DNA from: Rhodospirillales bacterium
Lineage (GTDB): Bacteria > Pseudomonadota > Alphaproteobacteria > Geminicoccales > Geminicoccaceae
Assembly (NCBI GenBank): GCA_007131045.1
Contig: SLRI01000117.1
Location: 1 to 12,898 of the forward strand
Direction of reading: 5' to 3'
DNA: 12,898 nucleotides
Positions within the stretch are counted from its first letter, which is position 1; each line of letters starts with the position of its first letter. A program made the translations under genes and the position numbers. The notes under the pieces are model-generated. The model saw only the letters and a program-made list of their open reading frames with translations. It did not search any database and was not told the DNA's origin. Below, in pieces: positions 1 through 6,927 of this stretch.

Positions 1-675
1 CCCCACGGCATGCCTTGATCGAGGCCGGCTTTCGCGTCCTCTACACCCGCACCATCGCGCGCCAGCAGGCCGCGCGATCCAACCGCGAAGCGGCCGCGCT
101 CAACAGACCGCGGCGGGCGATCTCGTGCAAAAGCTCCAGGCGGCGCGCCGCGACCTCACCCTCGAGGCCGACCCACCTGTCAGACAACCGGGGCCAAGCT
201 CGACAAGTTCCACCTGCTGATCCTCGACGACATCACCTACGCGCAAAAGGGCCAGGCCGAGAGCTCCGTCCTCTTCGAGCTGATCGCCCGGCTTGTGAGC
301 CTCGCCGCCTCGCCATCGCCGCCAACCAGCCATTCAGCGCCTGGGAACGCGTCTTCCCCGACACCTTGCGGGGCTGTGGGGACCCCGCAACCCCACAATG
401 CGCCATCACCGTCGCCGCCATCGACCGCCTCGTCCATCACGCCACCATTCTCGAGATGAACACCGAAAGCTACCGACGCCGCGCCGCCGTCCGCCGCAAG
501 GCCGACGACCCAGCAACACCACCGACGGCAACCACCGACAACCTCGCCGACAACCACGAAGGAGACGACTGACCCAAACCGTACCGCAGCGACCTCACCA
601 CTGGCCAACTTGGTTGTCGGCGCCGGTCAACAAGGTTGACGCTCTACACCTGGTTTTTCAGGGCGCCATCGAGAG
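1..675 (+). mobile_element. Remnant of an IS21-family insertion sequence, right part
   Basis: The stretch holds the 3' part of a decayed istB gene followed by about 100 bases of non-coding sequence. At 652-669 the sequence ggtttttcagggcgccat reads on the other strand as ATGGCGCCCTGAAAAACC. This resembles the GGCGnCTGAAAA type of terminal repeat I recall for IS21-family ends, so the right end of the element may lie just after it. The left end and istA would lie before the window. I could not identify a target duplication. The coding part is well supported. The exact right boundary is an inference. Confidence 0.55.
3..572 (+). pseudogene. istB: IstB-like ATPase of an IS21 element, frameshifted and 5'-truncated
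   Basis: IstB is the AAA+ helper ATPase that assists the IstA transposase of IS21 elements. Recognisable IstB blocks appear in the right order but in different frames. HALIEAGFRVLYTRT is in frame 3 from base 9. GDLVQKLQAARRDLTLEA is in frame 2 from 116. AKLDKFHLLILDDITYAQK, which contains the Walker B ILDD, is in frame 1 from 193. AIAANQPFSAWERVFPD and AIDRLVHHATILEMNTES are in frame 3 from about 310 to the stop at 570-572. At least three frame changes are needed. About nine extra codons also separate VFPD from the ITVAAIDRLVHH block, where the family normally has a short PAMT-like link. The N-terminal Walker A part would lie before the window. The gene cannot make a working protein. Family identity is secure and the exact lesions are approximate. 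Confidence 0.85.
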
Positions 676-988
676 AAGCCGCTCAGCCGCCGACCCGCCA
701 ACTCGAATTTCAAGCAATTCTCGGACTTGGCCCAAACCTGCCTTTACGTCGTCGAGAGCGTGCGCGAAGGACGACGGGCGGTCCGGCGGATCGCGGCGCC
801 CGCCTGAGCGGCAGCGCCATGCCAATAACGCAGACGCCTTCAAGGCCATCGGTATGGCTCTGCCTCGACACATAAAAAGCGCCACCTGAGCCACGCTCTC
901 GGCCAGAGATGTGGTGATGAGCAAAGTGCGCCGAATCTTAGGCCATCTAAATTACGCATCTCGCAACATTCACTGTTCAAGTCTGGCC
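573..988. other. Spacer after the IS remnant, no convincing gene
   Basis: The stretch is visibly AT-richer than the genes around it and carries only short ORFs in both directions. After the possible IS21 end near 669, one short frame (about 691-807, plus) encodes CLYVVESVREGRRAVRRIAA. This vaguely resembles the N-terminal YLVESVREG-type segment of IS1634-like transposases, but it is too short to call. The stretch most likely is decayed mobile-element sequence between the IS scar and the end of the sulfotransferase gene. I see no strong terminator for the sulfotransferase here. Confidence 0.4.
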
Positions 989-2023
989 TCACAGATAGCC
1001 GGCGCGCCGGAGCGTGTCGCCGGCCAGATGGAGGAAGGCGCGCTTGCGGTGCTCCGGCCAGTTGGCGAAGCGACCGACGGGTTTGAAGCCGGCGTCACGT
1101 TCGGCACGCCTCCAGCGCCACTCACCGTCCGGCCCGGCGGCCGAGGAGCCGAAGACCGGCAGGCGTTCGAGCTGCGCGAAAGGAAAGGCTGCGGGATCCA
1201 GGCCGAGCGCCGGCAAAATCCGCCGGATCTCGCTTTCCTGATCGGCGACCATGTCTTCGTAGCGGACGATGACCGTATGCGGGTGGGCATGCGGACCATC
1301 CGGGGCGCAGTCCAGTGCCGCCTCGGTCGCCAGCCGCCACTCGTGGACGAGCTGGCGGAAGCTGCGGCGGGTCGAGCGGCTGTGGTCCTTGAAGCTGTCG
1401 AGCGTCGAGGCGACGACGTCGCGGCCGTCGCGCAGACAGACCACCAGGCGATCGTCGGGCAGCGTCGCGCGAAACAAGGCGAGCTGGCGCAGATGCGGAC
1501 TCTTGAACAAGAGATGCCGATCGGGCGCCTCGCCCTGCAGATCGGCGAGCCAGCCGGATGCCAGGCAGGCGAAGAACTCGTGGTCGCGGACCAGGGAGGC
1601 GTTGTAGGGAAAGTGGGCGAGCCATTCGTGGCGCAGCGCCCGCGCGCCAGGTGCCGTCTGCAGCAGCGGAAACTCGTACAACCGTCGCGGGAAGGCGGCG
1701 ATCGCCGGGTGCAGCGCCAACGCGTTGGCGATGAAGTTGGTGCCGGAGCGCGGCAGCACGCCGTTGACGAAGATCGCCGGGCGGTAGGTGGCACCGCGCA
1801 CCCGCCGGGCGATCGTCTGCAGCCGAGCTACTTCGTGATCGTCGAGTTCGAACAAAAAATCCTCGGGCGTCACGTCGACGAGGCCGACCAGCCGCCGCGC
1901 GAATCGGAGGCTTTGCGACCAGCGAACGAACTGCCGGAGATGGTGCCATAGCGGCGCCCGTGGTAGCGCGTCCCCGGTTTCGGTGGCAGCGCTCTCGCCG
2001 CAGGTGATCGAATTCGCGGCCAT
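989..2023 (-). CDS. PAPS-dependent sulfotransferase family protein
   Basis: The protein (344 aa) is a predicted cytoplasmic sulfotransferase that would move a sulfate group from PAPS onto an acceptor, probably a sugar or lipid. The 5'-phosphosulfate loop is GVLPRSGTNFIANAL (residues 88-102). The 3'-phosphate site is VVCLRDGRDVVAS (194-206). FKSPHLRQ (173-180) lies between them, as in the family. Length is normal and there is no signal peptide or membrane segment. I place the start at the ATG at 2023 because GGAGGGAG lies six bases upstream. An in-frame TTG at 2122 overlaps the stop of the upstream gene but adds only a low-complexity Ala/Arg/Pro leader. The gene follows the BY-kinase gene on the same strand 95 bases downstream, so they are probably co-transcribed. 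This context suggests sulfation of an exported polysaccharide. The acceptor cannot be read from the sequence, and a Nod-factor-like or lipid acceptor is also possible. Confidence 0.85.
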   Translation of the reverse strand: MAANSITCGESAATETGDALPRAPLWHHLRQFVRWSQSLRFARRLVGLVDVTPEDFLFELDDHEVARLQTIARRVRGATYRPAIFVNGVLPRSGTNFIANALALHPAIAAFPRRLYEFPLLQTAPGARALRHEWLAHFPYNASLVRDHEFFACLASGWLADLQGEAPDRHLLFKSPHLRQLALFRATLPDDRLVVCLRDGRDVVASTLDSFKDHSRSTRRSFRQLVHEWRLATEAALDCAPDGPHAHPHTVIVRYEDMVADQESEIRRILPALGLDPAAFPFAQLERLPVFGSSAAGPDGEWRWRRAERDAGFKPVGRFANWPEHRKRAFLHLAGDTLRRAGYL

Positions 2024-2029
2024 GCGCGT

Positions 2030-2037
2030 CTCCCTCC
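2030..2037 (-). promoter_or_regulatory. Strong ribosome binding site fixing the sulfotransferase start
   Basis: On the minus strand GGAGGGAG lies six bases before the ATG at 2023. No comparable site precedes the upstream TTG at 2122, so the shorter reading of the gene is preferred. Confidence 0.75.
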
Positions 2038-2118
2038 ATTTGCGCCCGGCCCGGGCACGGCGGGCCGCTGGCGGCGGATGGGCGACGGCGGGCGCAGACG
2101 CCACGCCGTCGCCCTCGT

Positions 2119-4413
2119 TCAATTGGCGTAGTAGTTCCCGGCGCCGCTCGGGGCGTAGCTCTGGTCGTAGCCGGCGAAAGCCTTGGTATCGACCTGCGAG
2201 AGAGCGCCGAAGACGGGCGCACCGCCGCGGCGCACCAGCATCCGGATGCCGGCCGCACTGGTCGCCTTGGCGGTCGAGCCCCAGCGGCAGAGATAGAGGA
2301 TCGCGTCGACCGACTCCGCGATCACCTGGGCGTCCGAGATCGGGGTGACCGGCGGGGCGTCGATGATGACCAGCTGGTGGCTGCCGTCGAGATAGCCGAG
2401 CAGCCGGCGGAACGCCTCCGACTGCAACAGGAAGAGCGAGTTCTCGGCGCTGCCGCCGGCGGTCACCACGCTCATCCCGGTCAACGGATCCTGCTGGACG
2501 ATGTCGGCAAGGCCGACCTCCTGCTGCAGATACTGCAACAGGCCGAGGCGCGACGAGCAGCGCAGGGTCTTGCCGAGGGTCGGTCGGCGGAGATCCGCCT
2601 CGACGAGGCAGACCTTGTAGCCGGCGCGCGCCATCAACCGGGCCATGGTGGCGGCGGTGCTGCTCTTGCCCTCGCCGGCGACGGCCGAGGTCACCATCAG
2701 GGTGCGCGGCGCGGCGGCGGCCTGGGCGAGACCGATTCCGACGACCACGTTGCGCACCCCCTCGACGAAGGCCGAGCCCGGCCGCTGCATGGCGTAGTCG
2801 ACCGGGGCCCGGCCCTTGGCCTTGCCCGGCAGAGCGGGGATCGCTCCCAGGATCGGAATGCCGAGCGCCCGTTCGGCATCACCCAGGCTGCGCACCGTGC
2901 GGTCGATCGCGTCGCGGAGGTAGCCGACGATCATCCCGAGCATGCCGGCGACCATGAAACCCATCATCACGATGTTGGTGCGGCTGGTCGAGCTCGGGTA
3001 CTTCGGCGGCACGGCGGCCGAGATCACCCGGGCGTCCGGGCGAATGATCGAATGCTGCTCGGCGGTCTGGTTGTAGCGGGTGAGGTAGCCGTCGAGCATC
3101 GTCTGCATCGTCTCGATCTCGCTCTGCAGCGCGGCGATCGAGCTTCGCTGCGAGCCTAGCGCCCGTCCCGCATCCGTGTCCTGGCTCAAGGTCGCCTGCA
3201 GCTGTGCCTCCTCCGCGCGCACCGCCGCGAGCGCATTCTCCCGGCTGGCGAGCGCCCGTTCGGCCTCGAGCTCGACGTCCTGGAGCGCCTGCTGGAGCTG
3301 CGCCTCGGCATCGAGCCGCAGCGGGTGACGGGTGCCGTAGATGGTGCTCAGCTCGGCCAGCCGGCGCTTGGCGGCAGAAACCTCGAGGCGAAGCTCCGAC
3401 ATGACCGGCGAATCGACCTGTGCGGCGATCTGCTCGGGTCCGGCCGACTGGAGCAGGCGGCGCAAGGAGGCGGCTTCGGTCTCGAGCCGGATCCGCTCGC
3501 TGCGGGTCGTCAGCAGCCGCTCGTTGGTCAGGATCTGCCGCTGCGCCGACAGCGACGTCCCGCCTTCTTCGACGGCGCCCGACTCGCTGCGCAGCTCCTG
3601 GTAGGCGGCGCGCCTCTCGCCGATCTGCTGCTGCAGTTCGGCGATCTGAGCCTGCAGCCAGGTGTTGGCGCTGTCGGTCGCCTGGCTCTTCCAGGCGACC
3701 TGCTCGTTCAGGTATTCCTCGGCGAAGAGATTGGCGACGCGTGCCGCGAACACTCGATCCTCGTCCGAGAAGCCGATAGCCAGCACCGAGGTGCCGCCGA
3801 CCTGGCGGGTGTGCAGATTCTCGGCGAGGAAGATGACCGCGTCGTCGAGGCCGATCGTCGCCGGCTCGGTCGCGGTCGCCGGGGAGGGCAGGGCCCGTGT
3901 TAACTCGTCGGGGGCCATCGCCATGACCTCGGCGAGGAACACGTCCTCGACCCAGCGCAGCGCGTGCTGCCAGGCCCCGCTGTCGGCCGCCTCCTCGCGC
4001 GCCGTCAGAAGATCGGGCAGATCGAGGCGCAGGGCCACACGCTCCATGATCGCCCGCGAGCGCACCACCTCGATCTCGGTCTCGATCACCTCGACCGTCG
4101 GGGTCAGCTCCGAGAGCACGTTCTGCGCCTCGAACACCTGGTTGCGCCGGGTCTCCAGCATCACGTTGGTGAAGCTGGTGTAGACCGGCGTCACCAGTAG
4201 CGCGATGCCGACGGCGGCCAGGGTGCCGAGCCCGGCGACGCCAGCGACCGTCCACCGCCGTCGCCAGATGCTCCGCAACACCTCGAGCACGTCGATCTCG
4301 AGGGTGCGGGGCGCTTCAGGCGCCTGCGGGATCGGCTGCAACCGCGGCTGCGGCGTGTCCGGAAGCCGCGGCCGCTCGGCATATTCGACGATCTCTCTCG
4401 GCTCACTTCGCAT
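2119..4413 (-). CDS. Wzc/ExoP-like polysaccharide co-polymerase with BY-kinase domain
   Basis: This inner-membrane protein (764 aa) controls chain length and export of capsular or exopolysaccharide and carries its own tyrosine kinase. After a proline-rich N-terminus (12-36) come the Wzz domain with a first membrane helix (about 54-74), long coiled-coil periplasmic segments (about 250-450) with a GNVR-type YGTRHPLRLDAE (359-370), a proline-rich VPPKYP segment and a second helix (about 480-498). The cytoplasmic kinase has Walker A AVAGEGKSS (577-585), Walker A' VEADLRRP (604-611) and Walker B LVIIDAPP (681-688). A C-terminal tyrosine cluster follows (Y749, Y753, Y761, Y762), the expected autophosphorylation site. 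Walker A' has Glu where the family usually has the first Asp. I chose the ATG at 4413, preceded by GGAAGGCGGAAG. An in-frame GTG at 4524 would add 37 residues of Gly/Ala-rich sequence. The sulfotransferase gene follows. Family assignment is firm, but which polymer it serves is unknown. Confidence 0.93.
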   Translation of the reverse strand: MRSEPREIVEYAERPRLPDTPQPRLQPIPQAPEAPRTLEIDVLEVLRSIWRRRWTVAGVAGLGTLAAVGIALLVTPVYTSFTNVMLETRRNQVFEAQNVLSELTPTVEVIETEIEVVRSRAIMERVALRLDLPDLLTAREEAADSGAWQHALRWVEDVFLAEVMAMAPDELTRALPSPATATEPATIGLDDAVIFLAENLHTRQVGGTSVLAIGFSDEDRVFAARVANLFAEEYLNEQVAWKSQATDSANTWLQAQIAELQQQIGERRAAYQELRSESGAVEEGGTSLSAQRQILTNERLLTTRSERIRLETEAASLRRLLQSAGPEQIAAQVDSPVMSELRLEVSAAKRRLAELSTIYGTRHPLRLDAEAQLQQALQDVELEAERALASRENALAAVRAEEAQLQATLSQDTDAGRALGSQRSSIAALQSEIETMQTMLDGYLTRYNQTAEQHSIIRPDARVISAAVPPKYPSSTSRTNIVMMGFMVAGMLGMIVGYLRDAIDRTVRSLGDAERALGIPILGAIPALPGKAKGRAPVDYAMQRPGSAFVEGVRNVVVGIGLAQAAAAPRTLMVTSAVAGEGKSSTAATMARLMARAGYKVCLVEADLRRPTLGKTLRCSSRLGLLQYLQQEVGLADIVQQDPLTGMSVVTAGGSAENSLFLLQSEAFRRLLGYLDGSHQLVIIDAPPVTPISDAQVIAESVDAILYLCRWGSTAKATSAAGIRMLVRRGGAPVFGALSQVDTKAFAGYDQSYAPSGAGNYYAN

Positions 4414-4971
4414 CTTCCGCCTTCCGTTTCCAGCCCTTGGTTGACCCCAGAACGTTGCCGCCCGCCCGGCGCCGGCCATTCCGCCGCCAGCGACGCGCCC
4501 GGCCGAAGCCACTGCATGCGACACCGATTCGGTCCGGAAATCGCTGCGACCAGCACCGCGATCTCCGAATTCGGACCCGTTAATCCTCTGTCGGGTGCGT
4601 CGTTAACAAATATTAATCGTACATGTTAACTAAAACACCAGGCAAATGCTGTCATGCCTTCGCTGTCGACGCCGACTTCAATAGCAAATCGCCTGAACGA
4701 AATCATCTACGACTGCAGCATCTGGATATGTATGCCGATCATTATTGTTGGATTGTCGGATTTTTCAGGGTGAAATGGCGGTGGCCTCGAGGCATGCTCG
4801 TGGTGAGGAAGATTCGGTAACGCGCGGCGGGACGCGGCTCACCCGGCAACGACAGCCTGCTGCGGGACGCCGTGGCAGTGCCGCCCCACTCGGGCCGCGC
4901 AAGGTGGGCCGCCCAGCGTGAGCCGATCAGCGTGGACCGATCAGCATTCGATCGATGCAGGAGATTAGGGC
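4414..4971. other. AT-rich divergent intergenic region, probable promoter region
   Basis: The 558 bases separate the minus-strand BY-kinase gene from the plus-strand leader ORF and HAD fusion. The first part (4414-4560) is GC-rich. Bases 4579-4790 are strikingly AT-rich for this genome and are the likely place for both promoters and their control sites. I could not settle on clear -35/-10 pairs. A short plus-strand ORF at 4623-4820 (65 codons) has no ribosome binding site and no recognisable family, so I do not call it. CCGATCAGC occurs twice, at 4923-4931 and 4937-4945, shortly before the leader ORF. Confidence 0.6.
4579..4630. promoter_or_regulatory. Three GTTAAY boxes at 23-bp spacing, candidate operator array
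   Basis: GTTAAT at 4579-4584, GTTAAC at 4602-4607 and GTTAAC at 4625-4630 start exactly 23 bp apart, about two helical turns. The hexamers therefore lie on roughly the same face of the DNA. GTTAAC is itself a palindrome, and an AATATT palindrome lies between the last two boxes. The array sits in the most AT-rich part of the divergent spacer. A regulator of the exopolysaccharide genes or of the HAD fusion could bind here. That role is inference; only the spacing and sequences are seen. Confidence 0.35.
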
Positions 4972-5061
4972 ATGACTTTTTGGCAGCCTGTCGGCAACGG
5001 CGAAATGGCGGGTGTGGTGCCGGACGCCGCGCTGACCGCCTCGAGCGGAGGCTGGCGGTGA
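4972..5061 (+). CDS. 29-codon leader ORF coupled to the HAD fusion gene
   Basis: A small ORF begins at the ATG at 4972, eight bases after AGGAG (4959-4963). It ends at TGA 5059-5061, which overlaps the GTG start of the next gene as GTGA. The 29-residue product starts MTFWQPVGNGEMAGVVPDAA and has no signal peptide, membrane helix or known motif. The Shine-Dalgarno sequence of the following gene (5047-5051) lies inside the ORF, so its translation could open or couple translation of the HAD fusion. It could be a real small protein, a coupling leader, or chance. The good ribosome binding site and the 4-base overlap favour translation, but conservation is untested. Confidence 0.45.
   Translation: MTFWQPVGNGEMAGVVPDAALTASSGGWR
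5047..5051 (+). promoter_or_regulatory. Ribosome binding site deciding the GTG start of the HAD fusion
   Basis: GGAGG lies six bases before the GTG at 5058. The open frame reaches back to 4872, but the upstream 62 codons are Arg/Gly-rich, lack a comparable site and overlap the leader ORF in another frame. The GTG is therefore preferred. Confidence 0.7.
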
Positions 5062-6638
5062 GCGGGCCCGCGTCGACAGCCGGCGAGACGAGGCCGATCG
5101 AGATCGCGCCCGAAGCGCTGCCGGCGGCGCTGGCGGCGGTCGACGACGACCAGCTCGTCGTCGTCGATTTCGACGAGACCCTGTTCTTGCGCAATTCGAC
5201 CGAGCTCTTCCTGGACAGCGCCCGCCCGGCGGTGCTCGCGGCTGTCGTCTCCTATGCGATCGGCTTCGCCAAGCCCTGGCGGTTCAGCCGACGCTACAGC
5301 GACGGCTTCGCCATGGGCGACTGGTTGCGCGTGCTGCTCGTCGCCTGCCTGATGCCCTGGACCGTCTGGCGCTGGCGCCGGCTGGCACCGGCCCTGGCGC
5401 GGGCCCATCTCAACCCGGAGCTGGCGACGCTGCTCGCCAATCGGCGCTTCTCGCGGCTGGCCGTCGCCAGCCACGGCTTCGCCTTCATCATCGCGCCGCT
5501 GCTGCGCGCCATGCAGCTCGATGCCGAGCTCGTCGCCTGCCCGCTCTGGACCGGCTTTCGCGCCCGGGCCGCCGGCAAGCGGACGGCGCTCGAGGCCCGC
5601 TACGGCAGCGCTGCCGTGGCGGGTGCTGCGGTGATCACCGATAATGCCGGCAACGACGCGGACATCCTGGCGGTGGCCGCCGAGCCCCTGGTCGTGGTCT
5701 GGCCAGATGCCCGCTACGAGCGGGCCTTCAGCCGGACCTACGTGCCGCTGGTCTATACCGAGAAGGCCAAGCACCCGACCCATCCGCACCTGTTCGCGGT
5801 GTTCTTCGCCAAGGATTGGGCGGCCCTGGTGATCGCCTCGGCGTTGCTCGCCCCCGATCCGCTGACGACGGCGCTCGGCCTCGCCTTCCTCATCGTCTCC
5901 TTCGCGATCGTCTACGAGGTCGGCTATCACGAGAACGACGTCCTCGGCCGCCGGCGCGAGAAGAAGCCGATCCTGACGCCCGAGCGATTGGCGCTCGCCG
6001 GCACGGTGCCCGAAGGCGGGGCCTGGTTCTTCGCGGCACTGGTGGCCTTGCCCGGCGCCGGCCTGCTGGCCTGGTCCGGGGCGAGCACGTTTCATCCGGC
6101 CGGCGGCGAGCTGGTGGAAGGGACCGTCTTGCTGCTCGGGCTTTGGCTCGCCCTGCTCGCGGTGATCCGCGGCACGTTCTGGCTGTTCAATCGGGTCGAC
6201 GAGCGCTCGCGGATGCTGCTCTTCTTGCCGTTGCAACTGATGAAGGGTCTGTTGCTCGTCATCGCCCTCGGCCTGCCGCTCGGTGTTGCCGGGGCAGCAC
6301 TCCTGGTCGCCGGGGGCTTCGCCACCTGGATCCCCTACATCGTCTATCGGATGGGCGGGGCGCGCTGGGAAACGCCCGACGACGTCAACCGGCTCGTCAT
6401 GGTCGTGGTGATGCTCGTCGCCATCGGCGCGGTGATCGGCACCGCACCACTCTGGCACTGGCACACCGCCGTGGTCTTCGCCTGGTGCGCCTTCAAGGCG
6501 CGTCGGCAGACGCTGCGTGTCTGGCGCGAGGCCCATTTCCTGGAGGATCGCGAGGCCTCGGTGATGGCGGGCGAGCAGCCGGCGACCGGTCGGGGAGCGG
6601 CGGCCGTGCTCGGGCTCCGGCTCGGCGGTCAGCATTAG
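5058..6638 (+). CDS. HAD-family phosphatase fused to a UbiA-like membrane domain
   Basis: The protein (526 aa) has two parts. Residues about 30-230 form a haloacid-dehalogenase hydrolase. The nucleophile motif is VVDFDET (D37, D39, T41). The Ser of AVAS (138), Lys 174 in AAGKR and ITDNAGNDAD (193-202) would be motifs II to IV. Hydrophobic stretches at 57-70 and 91-104 sit in the cap region. Residues about 245-485 contain roughly seven to eight membrane segments. The loop VGYHENDVLGRRREKKP (288-304) matches the place and look of the first Asp-rich motif of UbiA prenyltransferases (NDxxD...KxP), but the second Asp is Leu. NRVDERSR (378-385) is a possible remnant of the second motif. HAD-UbiA fusions are known in bacteria, usually without an assigned reaction. 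A role in polyprenyl-phosphate or glycolipid chemistry is inference. The HAD call is strong. The UbiA relation is likely but degenerate. Confidence 0.75.
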   Translation: MSGPASTAGETRPIEIAPEALPAALAAVDDDQLVVVDFDETLFLRNSTELFLDSARPAVLAAVVSYAIGFAKPWRFSRRYSDGFAMGDWLRVLLVACLMPWTVWRWRRLAPALARAHLNPELATLLANRRFSRLAVASHGFAFIIAPLLRAMQLDAELVACPLWTGFRARAAGKRTALEARYGSAAVAGAAVITDNAGNDADILAVAAEPLVVVWPDARYERAFSRTYVPLVYTEKAKHPTHPHLFAVFFAKDWAALVIASALLAPDPLTTALGLAFLIVSFAIVYEVGYHENDVLGRRREKKPILTPERLALAGTVPEGGAWFFAALVALPGAGLLAWSGASTFHPAGGELVEGTVLLLGLWLALLAVIRGTFWLFNRVDERSRMLLFLPLQLMKGLLLVIALGLPLGVAGAALLVAGGFATWIPYIVYRMGGARWETPDDVNRLVMVVVMLVAIGAVIGTAPLWHWHTAVVFAWCAFKARRQTLRVWREAHFLEDREASVMAGEQPATGRGAAAVLGLRLGGQH

Positions 6639-6927
6639 CGCGGCCCGCCCGGGAAGCCTTGGTGTGGGGCGCGGTTCCCTCGCCGCTCGGCGCTCGACCG
6701 CGACGCCGCTCGGCTGGTGGCGCAAGACAGCGCCGATCCGCAGCCGGCTCGGCGTTGCAGCAGGGCGACCGATGACCGCCCGCAGCTTCAGGCCGAAGGG
6801 CGGCAAAAAAGCCGGCCGGGCCGGTTGGCGAGCCCGTCGGCTGGCACGGACCGGGGCGGCGGCCGTCGCCAGTCGGTGCGGCAGCGGCGGTCGCCCGGCG
6901 CCGGCCATCGACCATCCGGCTGGAGGC
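6639..6927. other. Convergent spacer between the HAD fusion and ygfZ
   Basis: These 289 bases lie between two stop codons facing each other. They are GC-rich throughout. Apart from the poly-A tract and hairpin at 6805-6841, assigned to ygfZ termination, I see no gene or repeat. Open frames crossing the stretch on both strands are low-complexity Arg/Ala/Gly shadows of the neighbours. Confidence 0.5.
6805..6841 (-). terminator. Probable Rho-independent terminator of ygfZ
   Basis: Read on the minus strand, GCCGACGGGC (6841-6832) can pair with GCCCGGCCGGC (6821-6811). This gives nine GC-rich pairs with a small internal bulge and a 10-base loop, followed at once by TTTTTT (6810-6805). It lies 87 bases after the ygfZ stop, in the right orientation. 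Confidence 0.55.

Noticed and set aside
398..889. A 163-codon plus-strand frame overlapping the istB remnant
   Set aside because: It is an out-of-frame reading of the istB 3' end, rich in Arg, Pro and His, with no family match.
911..1951. A 346-codon plus-strand frame opposite the sulfotransferase
   Set aside because: The sulfotransferase motifs on the minus strand are clear. This frame is charged, low-complexity and unrelated to any family.
2024..2122. Upstream TTG start of the sulfotransferase giving a TTGA overlap with the BY-kinase stop
   Set aside because: The extension is low-complexity, and the ATG at 2023 has a near-perfect ribosome binding site.
4623..4820. A 65-codon plus-strand ORF in the AT-rich spacer
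   Set aside because: It has no ribosome binding site and no recognisable family. The start falls within the region of the repeated GTTAAY boxes.
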